From: Malachius bipustulatus
Taxonomy: Eukaryota; Arthropoda; Insecta; Coleoptera; Melyridae
Direction of reading: 5' to 3'
Length of the DNA stretch: 64,000 nucleotides
NCBI GenBank assembly: GCA_910589415.1
Contig: OU342633.1
Location: 5,618,858-5,682,857, forward strand
Shown here: positions 43,032-54,899 of the stretch, in pieces
Numbering within the stretch: the first letter of the stretch is position 1
Layout: every line of letters begins with the position of its first letter
Position numbers and translations under genes: made by a program
Notes under the pieces: model-generated
Seen by the model: only the letters and a program-made list of their open reading frames with translations
Databases searched by the model: none
What the model was told of the DNA's origin: nothing

Positions 43032-43701
43032 GTATTGTATTGTATTGTACTTTTGAGGGTGATTAAGTTACTGCGACCTAAAAGATCTATTGTATCCCCT
43101 CTACTGTGCTTCGCCTGGTGTGGAATCCCTTTAGTGAAGCACCCTCTCCAAGTCCGTTTCCTTGAGAAACTTCAGGATTTTGAGAGGATCAAGGTCGGGT
43201 AAGTTCCCTGCCTCTAGCTGGTGATGGCCCAGAACATTACTTCTTTTGAGTTCTATCGCATCGCAGTTGAGCAGCAGGTGACGTGGTGTCTCGTCTCCTT
43301 TCCCGCAGAATCTGCAGACGCCATTTTTTCTATGCCTAGCTTCCTCAGGTGTTCCTTGAGCTTGCAATGTCTCGTTAGGAATCCCGTCAGTGTTCTGTTA
43401 ATTCTCTCGGTTAAAATTCCCGAGAAATTCTTTGGATTGTCTCAACCCCGAGAGGTTCCTCCAATGAGTTTCTCTCAGTTTTCTTCTTCCTTTTGGAATT
43501 CTGCTTGCAGAAAGTATCTTCGAAGCCACAGAATGGTTCTGGTCGTATTAAGGGTGTCGATGCTCCTTTTCTTGCCAATGAGTGGACATTCTTCTTGCGC
43601 TCGAGGTGGTCTCGAGCACAAGGATTGTTTAGATTGCCGACTGTCTTGACGGGTGACAAGCCCCGCTCGGTCAGCAGTCTGTTTTGCGGTGATGTCCCGC
43701 G
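43032..43701 (-). pseudogene. LINE 3' fragment with 13-bp target duplication
   Basis: Same family as 19922-23255: VHSLARKGASTPL, then GFEDTF...NSKRKKKTER, and the C-terminal CCHC (CRFCGKGDETPRHLLLNC) followed by PDLDPLKILKFLKE, stop at 43131. The 3' untranslated part matches that of the 23-kb copy (CAATAGATCT, GTCGCAGTAAC-like) and ends in a (TACAA)n tail. ATGCATCGGCCTT occurs at 43019-43031 and again at 43702-43714, a 13-bp duplication that bounds the insertion. About 100 bases at the 5' end (43600-43701) do not match the LINE, which may mean a rearranged 5' junction. Frameshifts at about 43410 and 43500. Confidence 0.85.
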
Positions 43702-43714
43702 ATGCATCGGCCTT

Positions 43715-44325
43715 CCCCCTCGGTGCACTCAGTACATGCACGTCGGTTGCCCGATCCTATCCTGTCTCTCTGAGGGGCTCACTACGCCCACCGGAGAAAT
43801 GAAACGCGCGCTGGTCAGTACCCAGCTCGAGTCTCGCTGCCTGTTTACCGGGTCGGTGGACTCAGTACATCCACCGCGGGGTGCTGGCTCCTGCAGCCTC
43901 AGCACATCTGCCAGGAGTTGAATGCCCTTTCTTGATGGTCAGTACCCAAACAAGCACTGTCCGTTCTTCGGATGTCCTCTGCTTTTATAGCCGGAGGCGG
44001 AGTGATAACGCCGCTATCGCCACCGCAAAAACTCTGTTTTCCTGCTTTCAACTGATTAAATGCAATAAACTGTCTCTAATAAGTAACTAATTAGAATAAT
44101 TATAAGCGGAAGCCTCGCATTTCGTTACAACCAAATTAGTTTATCCCAATTATATCTTTTTATCGCCTACATACGCGAACGTCTGCCATCGACGCACAGT
44201 TTCATAGAGAGCAAGAAGTTTCAATACTTAACAAAGACCTACAAAATCTAGCTTGAGACGATAGAAATCAAGTATAATTTACGTAATTTTCAGAAAAAAG
44301 TTAACGTTTTGTAACCTGATACGGT
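43715..44325. other. GC-rich block then AT-rich sequence, unassigned
   Basis: 43715-43990 is clearly richer in GC than its surroundings and keeps frames open on both strands (CTCAGTACATGCACGTCG, GTCAGTACCC repeated at 43815 and 43938). I cannot assign it; untranslated retroelement sequence is possible. Confidence 0.35.
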
Positions 44326-44379
44326 TACACACTTTTCTCCATCGCCATTCCTTAGCTTGCTTGACGTGAGCATGAGAGA

Positions 44380-45745
44380 GAACATGCCTTGACATGATCA
44401 TGTTGCAGGTTTGGTAAAGAGTACTTCTCAAAAATTTGGGACATTACCTATTCCACAAACAAAATTAAAATCTCAGCGTCTTTTCTCTTATACAATGCTC
44501 AAATCTGACCATCCTTGAAATACTGTTCACTTGTTTGGACCTTAGATCCTAAACATACGTTGAGATTACTTGACTCCATTCAGAAAAGATCCATTCAATT
44601 GATCAGGAACTCGACTTTGACAAAAAAATTTAATTGTGTTGAATATTGAAGAAACGTGATGACCTGAGCGCATGTTCCTAACACAGGTAGGAACAATGCA
44701 GCGAAAATGAAATTTGGATCATCGTGGATTTATCAGCATGTAACAGCTGAATAAGGTGTATAAAATCACTCCTTTTATTTGAAGTGTATGTAGTTTAATT
44801 TTTTAAAACTTAAAGGGCATCTAGGAAAAGCAAGAATAGGCTACAATTTCCAGTAGATATGGGTTGTTGGAGCTTTAGTTTTCGAGAAACAAGGTGTTAA
44901 AGTTTTTTTAAAATACTAGTATTTACTATTTTTTTTTAAATATACAAATTGGCCGATCAGAAGAACTTGAATTTTTTACAGTTGTACTAATTGACGTACA
45001 TGATTTGATACTCCCAACAAAAAATTTAATCTAGTGGCAGAGATCTGTGTATATCGTTACCTTTTTAAAATAATTTATATGCCACTGACTTAAGGGAAAC
45101 ATGAAATTTTTGATAGATACCTCGTGTTATTTAGAAGAGAAAAGAGCCATTCTGGTATTTAGTAGAACTCACATTGGCCGACAATGTCATTCCTGGTATG
45201 TGACTGGAATTGTCGCGAAACTGTCATTTCCATCAATGGGGCCGAGTCATCATAAAAAATTCAAACAAACAAAAAATATGAAACTAGAATAGAATTTATC
45301 AAGAAATAAACTGATTTAGAATTTTTTCATAGAATTTTTTGAGAATGGCTCGTTATAATATTATATTTTTCGAAGGCTTCAACACCTTGTATCTCCAAAA
45401 CTAAAGCTCCAACGAGACTAATGTCTACAGGAAATTTGTCGTCTAATTTTGCATTTCCTACATGCCCTTTAAGTTAAAAGACAAATAAATAAACTTTTTA
45501 CTTCAAAAATATTGAAGAGTGATTTTATAACCTTCTTCAGCTGTTACTTGCCAAAGCCACCATGGTCCAAACTTCATAGTCGCTGCATTATTCCTACTTG
45601 TGTTGGAGACATGCGCACAGAAATTTTCAGCTTTTATAAAATGACGAAGGTCTGATAGTCGCGGGCTCTTGCTCTATTATATCAGCTGATGCACCGCTCC
45701 CATATCGCCACAGTAATTCATAGGGAAATAAAGTCATACCAGGAG
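44380..45745 (+). pseudogene. LINE C-terminal remnant, split by an inverted-repeat element
   Basis: A decayed relative of the 38.8-40.4 kb LINE on the opposite strand. Plus-strand text gives HDHVAGLVKSTSQKFGTL, then, with shifts, SLEYCS-like and LDSIQKRSIQLI; DNA identity with the other copy is plain around CATGATCATGTTGCAGGTTT and GATTACTTGACTCCATTCAG. It halts after GATGACCTGA at 44664 and resumes after 45615, ending with ATGCACCGCTCCCATA and CATAGGGAAATAAA, which matches the 3' end of the other copy. Multiple stops. Confidence 0.75.
44665..45615. mobile_element. Inverted-repeat element, about 950 bp
   Basis: Ends GCGCATGTTCCTAACACAGG and its partner ending GTTGGAGACATGCGC. Arms of about 250 bases each pair through AACAGCTGAA.AAGGT, TAAAATCACTC and GTTGGAGCTTTAGTTTTCG (complement at 45400). 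The middle (45140-45300) resembles window positions 60-170. No coding frame. Confidence 0.8.
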
Positions 45746-46656
45746 AATTCTCTGTCTCTTTACCTTAATCGTCACCATGGTAGACTGAGAATTTTAGAAG
45801 AATTATGACTTGAATTGCCATCTAAGCACCATGTTATCTAAGCACACCATTTAAACACACGTTATACATTCTCCGTCATCATCAACCAGGTGAGAGCACC
45901 ATGGCCAGTTCAGATCAGAAATTTTATTCTGAGCAGATAATTCTTGAGATAGCACAGCTCCCATCCCTATATTGCTAGCGTCAATATCAAGTATGTACTT
46001 TTCCTCTCTTTGAGGATAAGACAAAGCAAGCTATTCTTTTATTTTTTTTGATGCAGGCGATCAAAATGTATATCGTTTTTTGTTTGTTAACAATTTTTTG
46101 CTGTAAAACTTGAACATAATTTACATTATAATACCGATACAGTCAATATTTCGAAATGTTTGATAATGTAATGAAGCTAGAAGAATATAACACAAAGACT
46201 AGATATATTTAGTTGTTCTCAGGATCGAAAACTATAAATAAATAAATAAATAAAATATGAGAGACGGAGAAAGGAATAATGAGGGAACTAGAAATGCGAT
46301 TGTGCCAGCTCAGCAAAGAGGCATTTTGAAATTTCACCAGAAGTAATGGGGTTAATTTACTTACTTACTTTTCAAGATGAGAAAAGTGTCCCTCAAGTAT
46401 AGGCTGTATAGGATAAGAAAACTAGGTAAATCGAAAAGTAGGTACATACTTATATGAGTTGCTATATGAAATAGCATTAGGTAAAACACTTTAGATAAGT
46501 CTTCACTAGATAACTTTCTATCATCATATTTGTCTGTACCTAGAACTTAATTATTGAGAACATAGTATTTATTGGTAGCTATGCATTTTTTAAATAAAAA
46601 ATCCATACCTAATAACCTTTTTGATTTTAAAAATTGGTATCCGATTTCACATAATT
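45746..46656. other. Stretch without genes
   Basis: Non-coding; a short TAAA run is at 46228-46252. The left end may hold a little more LINE-derived sequence. A possible AATAAA (minus strand) at 46568-46573 could serve the lipase gene. Confidence 0.4.
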
Positions 46657-46723
46657 TCAAACAAAAAACATTGTCTTTGAAGTATGACACAGCCTACTAA
46701 GGCTACCATTTAAAAAATACAAA
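46657..46723 (-). CDS. Host gene 2, possible last exon
   Basis: Acceptor ATCTACCAG; continues the phase as SLYFLNGSLSRLCHTSKTM and a TGA. LYFLN matches the place of the usual FYLxT strand. The 106-base intron is plausible, but the exon is short and the acceptor has a weak pyrimidine tract. Confidence 0.35.
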
Positions 46724-46829
46724 CTGGTAGATCAAAAATAAAAGTCGCTATAGCGAGGTGGCTTCGGTAACAGATTTCAACATTTCATTTTATTGATTAT
46801 GAAAAGAAATTGTAATAATCAGTAATTAC

Positions 46830-46992
46830 CTATGGTCAACGTTAAAACCCATATTGGTTACCATTCCTTCAAATCGACTACAATCGCCCCTCTTGAATTC
46901 ATTCCAAGAATTACACAATATGGAAACAAAACCATTTGGATTTATCACAGACTCGGCATAAAACTGGTATGAACGCCAATGACTGCAGAAAA
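46830..46992 (-). CDS. Host gene 2, exon with the catalytic histidine
   Basis: Acceptor TTGTTACAG, donor TAG/GTAATT. FCSHWRSYQFYAESVINPNG, FVSILCNSWNEFKRGDC, then MVTNMGFNVDH. His of CSHWRS is the triad member. Confidence 0.85.
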
Positions 46993-47448
46993 CTGTAACA
47001 AAACACATTTATGCAACTCATGAATAGAAAATCAAACTTTTCACACTCATTTAGTGTCAAACAATAAAAACAAAACAAATAAATAAAATGAAAATCGAAC
47101 TGTCAAGGAAAGCAAGATAAAATTAATCTATATTCAAAACAAACACAATAGAAAAGGCAAAACACAACGAAAATTGAAATGAATAGTCAAGACAAGAAAA
47201 AATGTTTTAACTTTTAACTGAAAATTGATGTTTTAAACAATAATAATTAAATGAGTGATCAAGGTGCCAATTTCGGTGCACCGAAACGTTTCAGTACAAC
47301 ACTATTATTAATTTCACTACAGTGAACCTTAAACCCTAAGAAAAGACAAACCAGTTATATGGTTCCAGAAAATAATCGACCGACATTAAATTTGAAAAAT
47401 ATATTTAAGTCGTTTATAAAAAAAATATATATATAATATCATTCTTAC

Positions 47449-47673
47449 GTGGTTCAATCACTGCATCAGGGCTTCTCTCTTTAACTTCCTTTATTGTGCA
47501 ACCAGGTTGTGGTGAGATTCCTTGGTTTGGCCAAAAGTCGACATGGCCAATTGCACGGGGGTATCCAAAAATTCCAGCATCTGTATGTATAATATCAACA
47601 AACTCTGCGTCACCACTATCCAATTTTAAATTTTTTGGCCACTTATTGAATAATGGGCCTGCAGGATCCAAAC
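47449..47673 (-). CDS. Host gene 2, exon with the catalytic aspartate
   Basis: Acceptor AATTCTAG-like ATTCTAG, donor CAC/GTAAGA. LDPAGPLFNKWPKNLKLDSG, DAEFVDIIHTDAGIFGYP, RAIGHVDFWPNQGISPQPGC. The Asp of LDPAGP is the triad member by family alignment. Confidence 0.85.
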
Positions 47674-48886
47674 CTAGAATAATGTTGATAGCTATTTATT
47701 TGTAAGTAAATAATAATTATAATTTATACCAAAACCACCGATTTGGATAAACAAAAAGTCTATTCAGCATAATACGATCAAACAGTGTCAACCGTTACTG
47801 AGATGTTGTTAAAAATATTTTTTTCTATGAATTTATTACAACTTAAGAAGGTAACACATCTGATGAACTTTTGCAATAGTTTGCATTGCCGGAGAAATTT
47901 CGGCACGTGTAGGAGTGAGAGCTCGGTGGCGAATAATCGCTCCTACAAATGACAAAATTTGTTGATCATTTCGAATGAATGGAAATGTTACAACCACATA
48001 TAAACTAACAGTGATGAATAGTTTAGTATAGCTCTGAGTGTTGTCAATAATAATTTACATTGGTCAATGCATCATATGCTAAAATAAATAAATATCGTAT
48101 GGCTATGGTAAAGCCCAAGTGTAAGAAGTTTATAAGTAGCGTCAAGGGCCTCTAAACATTTAATTGGTCCATTTTTCTCAGTGATGCCATTTCAGTCTTT
48201 TTCTTTTGGTTTTCCTTGTCAATTGCCTTTCCTAGTTTTTTAAATGATTTTCTTATTTTCAAGTACCTATTTCCTTTTATGTCGAATCAGTTTCATTTTA
48301 TGACGATTGCTTTTCCTATTTACGGACAGTGACATTACTTATTATAAACATTGGAAAAGCATTTGGTATAAAGGGAATCTAATCTGAAAAAAGAGGAATT
48401 TAAATTGAAATATTGCAATGGACGTTTGATAAATATGGGAAAAGCATTTGACGAATTTTGAAAAGCAATTGACAAATGACGAAACCCAAAAGAAAAGGAC
48501 TGTGGTGCCGATAATAATGACAACTATAAATCCACAGCCGCATTATTTTGTTGAAATTTTAAGGGGAGGGGGGAACCTAACAATGACCAAATGATGGATA
48601 CCTACCAAATATTTTTGTTGTCTTTAAAAATATATAAAAAAATACAGTAATATAGGTTTGGTTAGAAAGATCAGAATATTAGAAATAGTAATAACAAAAC
48701 TAGTTTGAAACGTATGGTATCATCAACACAACTTACACAAGTTCTCGCGGCTGAGACACGATAGTTTTTTTTTATAAATTCACGTGAAACCTACGTAATT
48801 TGATTATACAACTAACGTATTTTCGAAAATTATTTGTAATTATTTAGTAGTTATTTATAAGGTACAATTTTTTGTGTAGTAGTTAC

Positions 48887-49135
48887 CTGTTATTCTCTTG
48901 ATTCGGCCTGCTTTTACATTTTGGCCAGCCACTCCCGCCATTTGAGCTCCCAGACTCAATCCAATCAAGTGTAGGCTTGGTAAATACAAGCCTCTTGATA
49001 CTAAATAGTCAATAAATTTAGCAGTATACTCTCCGACCACCTTGGTATTTCTTGCAGCTGTTATGTACCAAGGACCTGCTTCAAGTCTGGGAGCATTCAA
49101 CAGGATTATATTGTGGTCACCTCTCTGTAAATAAG
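48887..49135 (-). CDS. Host gene 2, exon with the catalytic serine
   Basis: Acceptor GGCTTAAG, donor ACAG/GTAACT. AYLQRGDHNIILLNAPRL, EAGPWYITAARNTKVVGEY, then HLIGLSLGAQMAGVAGQNV: nucleophile elbow G-L-S-L-G. The usual form is GHSLG; Leu in place of His is seen in some insect members. Confidence 0.85.
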
Positions 49136-49888
49136 CTTAAGCCATAATTAGGATACATTCAGTTACAAATAAAATAGAAAAATATGATTAAGTAACAATT
49201 TGAAAATTCTCCAACCATCACCAAAATGCGAACGTAAGAAAGGGTAGGTAGGTATGTTTACCATTTTACAGTTTGTAAGTGCCGATCTGCGTTGGAACAA
49301 CGCCGAACTTATGGGTATTATAGTATACGTAGTACCTATAAGACTGTCTATGGCATCCCCGATTTACTTCCAAAAATTAGATCAAACCCCCATGGGAAAC
49401 ATACCCAAGTTTCGAAAAAAGTCTGTCATCTTAGAAACTCTTAAGAAATACTATAACTTCAGCATGATTGAGCGCCGTGCGATCTCAATGACCAGCTTGC
49501 TAGTAGGCGATTAAAAAATATAATAATTGGTTTATTTATTAACCGCGGAGTATCTTAATGATAGGGCGAAAAGTTTATTAATAATTATAAGTATGAAAAT
49601 ATTAGGATAACAGGAGCATGGAGAACGTGTTCTTACGATTTTATCTAAATGCTGCACTGCACACGTAGTTGATTGAAGAGCAATTCTTCAGAACGGTTAT
49701 TTATTAATTTAAACGCGTCGCGGCTACTTCCGAGATCAATTCTCTTTAGTTGGTAGGCGCAATGCTTACTCGACTTGCTCGTCTGGCATCCCGGTTAATA
49801 CTCTTTGTTAGGCGTTGGGTTGTCCCTTGACGCTTGACCCTGTCTACTTCAAACGCTCGGATTTGATTGCCCGTGGGTGCTGAGGGTA

Positions 49889-51422
49889 CACTGAGAAAAA
49901 TTTTTCATTGGCGGAAGTAAATTTGCAATTCCGCCAACTAAATTATTTAATTGATAACGAGCAACTAAATATTTAGTTGCGTCAACTAAATTATTTAGTT
50001 CCAGAATTTGAGATATCCAACCAAGAATTAGTTGCCATAAGATACTGTATAAAAGTGATTGCAAATAAAACTTTCTGCTGTGAACTAAATAATAATTCAG
50101 TGAATCAACTAAGCTTTCTTATGTCAATTTAATAAAACTGGGCAGAACTATTATCAGGTTCTCTCAATATTACTTTGAGTTCTCTCAACTAAATGAAACT
50201 CTTCTCCGAATCATATCTTAGTTTGCATTTTTCCTACCTACCTTATCTAACCTACCTAACCTAAAAATTTGATAATATTTTATTGAACTTTTCGTTTTGA
50301 AATTTTTTATTTATTGGTTGAGACTGCGGTTCTTGGTGAAATAATAATATTACCAATAACCGAAATCCCAAGCAATAAATAAAAAATTTCCACTCAATAA
50401 AGGTACAAAATGCGCAGCGTCACGGCTCTCCTCATCCCGATCAACAATATAACAATAAAAAGTATCTGCACATTTTGCTGTCCATAATAATCATCCATTT
50501 GTCCATAGTAATGTTAAATATATAAATTACCTTTAATTATTGTTATATACGCGTAGACCGGGACGAGTCAAAACTGTACCATTTATTGGTTTGGTTTGTC
50601 TGAAATCCATTTAAGTAGGTAGGTACCTATACCAAGCTAACAGTAATGACGGCTTTCTGTGATTTGAACTTCACGATTTGTCAGATTTATACAAACAAAG
50701 CTGCAAAAGAATATCAAAAATAAAACCGAACTATTTATTTATATTAAATAAGCAAGAAAACTTTACTTAGATAAATTATTAGCAACAACCACATTTGACG
50801 AACGCAGCTACATCATGATGGCGTCTATAATGGCGACTGATGTGTTTTTATCTGAGGTTGCACAGTTAGATGAATCTATTACAGTAAATAAAGAAATATT
50901 TATTGCCATAATTCTGGTATAATTCCTTCAATACAAACGTTCTATTATGGAACCCTCTCAGTACACGACGCAAGAAATTTTTACTTGACACAATCATACC
51001 ATAGTTGGAATAATGAAAATCTGATATATTTCACGTAACTATGTTTGGAATATTCTGTTAAACATTTATTCCTACCTCCGGCAAGAAAAACGTATTTGTC
51101 TCACAAATTTCTAACTTCTAAGAATCTTTGATTTCTTTAAACAAGATAACTTTATATGTTTACTTGCTGGGATTAAATTATGTTCCAGTACAGATTCTTA
51201 GATTGTTAGCTATGAGTAATATTATTATGCCAATATGAAAAATACTTCGTTACACAAAATGAGCTTCAATTAAATTATTTAATTCAATCAATTGCTCAAT
51301 TTTAGTGAATTCAACTAAGATTTGGTACTGTAAATGATAAAGTTGTTCTTATAACTAAATAAATTCTCTGGAGGAAATACCTTCAGCCTTTAGTTCTTTC
51401 AAGAATAATATTTCTCTCAGTG
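49889..51422. mobile_element. TIR element with TA duplication, 1.5 kb
   Basis: Ends CACTGAGAAAAAT and ATTTCTCTCAGTG, flanked by TA on both sides, as in Tc1/mariner-like elements. The inside has repeated AACTAAATTATTTAGTT-type palindromes near both ends (49935-50000, 51260-51370). No transposase. Confidence 0.75.
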
Positions 51423-51639
51423 TATACAACCCATATATTCCGCCCACCAAAATTATCACAATTGTAATTTTAATTCTGAGAATTGTGAAGGAAAAGGGAC
51501 TAAAATTGTGCCGATTAATAATTGCAGGTTACACAAGGGAGAAAAATTGAAAACAAGAGGATGATTCTGAACATTAAAGTAAAGTAGCGAGAATATAATG
51601 ATTGGTACTTTACTGAAAAGGTAAAGGATAAAGCTTTAC

Positions 51640-52840
51640 CAGGGGGCGTTTTCAAGCACCACTAGCAGTGTGAACATCTGCCACACGGGCAATTTGATCG
51701 GATCCGGGATACAGTTTAATTATCCGACCTAACTTCCACTTCAAAGGCGAAGACCCTTCATTTTTTATTAAAAGAAGGGTGCTGACGACGTTTGCGTTTT
51801 CGCCCTTTGACTACGCTGGTAAAACTTATTTTCCAAAAGTCATGGTGTAGACGCTGGATAAGTTGCCATCGTGAAAGACGAGACAATTGCAAATGAGACA
51901 AGTATGGATCAGGAACGGCAGTTAGAGGTTCCAATGTGAGAAAATGTCCGGTGGAAAGGGCTCTCAAATCATTGGGGTCGGTAGAAAGACTACATAGTGG
52001 GCGAGAATTAAACGATGCCTCCACTTGGGTACATAATGTAGCCAGCTCCTCGTAAGTAAGGATTTTATTCCCGATGACCCGTGCCAGATGGTTCTTAACG
52101 AATTTACTTTCGCCTTCAAAAAAAACGGGAAAATGGGACGCGGCGGGGGAGTGAAAGCTCCACTCAATCGCTTCGCATTCGGCGGCTTTCTGTATGTAAG
52201 AAATAAGTTTCTTATTGCCTTTCACAAAGTTGTCGCTAAAAATTTGCGAAACACGTCCGCGTCTAGCAATAAAACGACGGAGTGCGGCGAGGAACGTTTC
52301 CGCTGATAAATCGGATGCCACTTCCACTTGAAGAGCCTTAATGGCAAAACATACAAATCATACAAATATACAAAGATACGCTTTGTGAATCTTAGAACCT
52401 CTACGGCCAGATATGCGTGAATGGGAAACTGTCCTCCCTAATCGACCCCTACAACACTGAAAGCTTTTAGTTGTGTGACTCGCGTAGCGTGGTAGCGTGA
52501 ATATTACCCGTAGGTGGTGCAATTGGCACGGGACGTGGGGGGGGACGTGTCCAAAAACAGCGAGTTATTTTGGTAATATAGCCCGAACCGTCCTATTAGC
52601 GGATAACACCCAGAAATTTTGTTGCATCAAGTAAATGGTGGTGTTAATTCCTAGATTGCGGTAACGAAGAGGGGTGTTTGGTTGCCAATGGCAAAAATGC
52701 ATTAAGTAGATGACCTCCGATTCTAAGTATTGCTTCCGAATCGACAAATGGTGACAGAGTTTGTAAATATTTCGGGCATTGAAGTCCCGGGTTCAGTTTA
52801 TAAAGTTCAGTCTTAAAGGCTACTATAATTATTGAACAAC
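51640..52840 (-). pseudogene. BEL/Pao pol, integrase part
   Basis: Minus-strand frame 52565-52747 gives the end of the zinc domain region (SIRKQYLESEVIYL, NTTIYLMQQNFWVLSANRTV), then a shifted KAYLCIFV, then the frame 51758-52327 with the integrase core and tail: VASDLSAETFLAALRRFIARR, ILTYEELATLCTQVEASFNS, RPLCSLSTDPNDL, LSRLSRWQLIQRLHHDFW. The last bases (51660-51750) read KWKLGRIIKLYPGSDQIARV, the usual BEL/Pao end. LQVEASFNSRP..SL..DPNDL is diagnostic of BEL/Pao. Frameshifts and stops near 52330 and 52565 make it dead. Lies in the long intron of host gene 2, same strand. Confidence 0.85.
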
Positions 52841-52906
52841 CTTAACATAAACGATAATTATTTAAAAAAAACGCATAATATAAGCGATAGTGCGTTGAAT
52901 CTTATA

Positions 52907-53784
52907 CAGGTGTCCCAGCTTATTCGAAGCGGTCTCTGTAGGCCAAACGATTGATTTTTTTCAAAAAAAATTTGCAAATTCAAGTACAGGATCACAATGG
53001 CCATAATTTAAAATTATTTTGGGGTATACAGAGTGTCTCATATGACAGTGGCATATCAAAGTTATGTTTTTTTAAATGGAATGCGCCTATGTTATTGCAT
53101 TTTTAGATTGCCTGAGAAGAGAAAATAAGATTGGCTTTTACAGTTGGTGTTTAAATTCAGATGTTTTTGCGTTATAAACAAGTGAAAATCGTCATTTTTC
53201 AAGTTCAAGGTCCTGTACAACGAGAACTGCTGAAGATAGAGAAAAACGGCTTACATGTCCCTATTTTAACTTTCCATGTACTATCCTATGATGTAGATGA
53301 AATGTTTATACAGGGTGATAAAAAATTTGAAAAATTCTGAGATTTCTCCACGCGTCGCCAAATAAAAAAATCAAAGAAAGCACAAATGTTTCTACACCAT
53401 AGGATAGTACATAAAAAGTTAAAATAGGGACATGTATAAGCCGTTTTTCTCTATCTTGAACCGTTTTCGTTGTACAGGGCCTTGAACTTGAAAAATGACG
53501 ATTTTCACTTGTTTATAACTCAAAAACTTCTGAATTTAAACACCAACTGTAAAAGCCAATCTTATTTTCTCTTCTCAGACAATCTAAAAATGCAATAACA
53601 TAGGCGCATTCCATTTAAAAAAACATAACTTTGATATGCCACTCTCATATGGGACATCCTGTATACTCCAAAATAATTTTAAATTATGGCCATTTTGATT
53701 CTGTACTTGAATTTTTAAAAAGTTTTTTGAAAAAGTCCATCGTTTAGCCTACAGAGACCGCTTCGAATAAGCTGGGACACCCTG
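52907..53784. mobile_element. Foldback TIR element, 878 bp, best copy of its family
   Basis: Arms 52907-53309 and 53384-53784 pair along about 400 bases with few mismatches around a 75-base centre. Ends CAGGTGTCCCAGCTTATTCG and CGAATAAGCTGGGACACCCTG; TATA on both sides (52903-52906, 53785-53788). No coding frame. Relatives: 15.2-16.1, 38.5-38.6 and 40.8-41.2 kb. Confidence 0.95.
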
Positions 53785-53989
53785 TATAAATATGAGTGAC
53801 GAAGAAACAAGTCGTCAACTTCTAATGGAGATATTTCAGCTACTAACGAAACCACATTGGCTGCGTTCGTAATATCATCGGTTGGCGGTGGACTTGTGGA
53901 CTATGTCTACAGGCCATAGTTCTGGTGATTGACTAGGCCACCTCCCTGTCTACCATAGCGAACATGATATGAGCCCCTATGACAAGAGC

Positions 53990-54450
53990 CCAAGAAAGAC
54001 AGGATTGGCAGGGTTATTCGCAGAACGGACATGGCGCCAATTTTCAGAGGAAATTTTATCTTGAATATGAGCTCCCCTATTTACGACAAAGGTCGTGCAT
54101 TGTTAATAAATCTCCATGGGGGGAGATTCATCCCAGTCCAAACCAAGAGCCCAAAGACGTTGGGTTATGCATTTGGCAAGAAATGTAAGCAGACATAGAA
54201 ATTACAGCGGGTCGTAAATCCGGGCAATTTCAGAAAGGATAGACTTTTTAGTACACTGGGTACAGGTTGATTTAATTTGGAAGGAAAACGCATTTGTCGA
54301 AGCTCGCAATTGAAGACCTAGAATTTTTACAAGAGTTTCAGACACCGGGTCACAAGTAGAAACACAAGTTTGGCGATGTTCTTGAGGGATTTCATCCAAA
54401 ACCGGTGCATGATTAGATACCATAGAGATAGAATAGAGAGGAGACGACAT
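53990..54450 (-). pseudogene. BEL/Pao pol, RT-RNase H link region
   Basis: Frame 54202-54450: VLDEIPQEHRQT, TLVKILGLQLRASTNAFSFQ, TCTQCTKKSILSEIARIYDPL. Past a stop it goes on as FLAKCITQRLWALGLDWDES. This is the BEL/Pao segment after the RT (VLGLQW..., KR.ILS.IARIFDPLG), so it is the upstream part of the same pol whose integrase is at 51.6-52.8 kb. The RNase H between them is missing or unreadable, and the foldback element at 52907-53784 sits in the gap. Confidence 0.8.
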
Positions 54451-54522
54451 GACGTGACACAGATGGGATCAGGTCCGCCATATTGATACGACTTTTATGT
54501 CAAACTTATGCTATTGTCTTGA

Positions 54523-54870
54523 GTGAAGGCTTTTTGTGATGTTTCATTTGATTTAAGGACTGTCTTTAAGATTTTTGGTGTTAAATCGAAAAAACAAAGA
54601 TGGTTTCTTATGCAGTTCGTACCTGCTGTAGTAGAGACTGCGTTGATAAAAAAAATCCTCCGAAATAACGTTCCAAAGGTAAGTGTCAACAATATACAGG
54701 ACCGTACCTACTTGCAAAGTACACTAAAATCTAAAATTGAAAATGACCATGATTATTTGCCGGATATTTTATATTCTTTTATTGACTTGAAAAACAAAAA
54801 AGGTCTGCAATATCCATCTGAAGACGTGTTAAAAATATGTATGAAATGTGAGAAACATTTTTATTTATGA
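54523..54870 (+). pseudogene. DNA-transposon protein remnant, P-element/THAP9-like C-terminus
   Basis: A 115-codon frame. Its end, LKNKKGLQYPSEDVLKICMK, CEKHF, resembles the ..GGL.YPS.DV.K....CE..F segment near the C-terminus of P-element-type (THAP9-like) transposases. The rest (VPAVVETALIKKILRNNVPK, DYLPDILYSFIDLK) is helical and unassigned. No DDE residues can be pointed to. It lies antisense in the long intron of host gene 2. It might also be part of another repetitive protein family; the call is from pattern memory. Confidence 0.35.
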
Positions 54871-54899
54871 AAATTTTGCAAATAAAAATTAAGTCTGAC

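Noticed and set aside
43493..43921. 142-codon plus-strand frame in a GC-rich block
   Set aside because: Its first part is the antisense of the LINE (SLARKGAS) and it crosses the target-duplication border at 43702, so it is not one gene.
43715..43990. CpG-island promoter
   Set aside because: GC-rich relative to neighbours, but no gene start follows on either strand; retroelement sequence is simpler.
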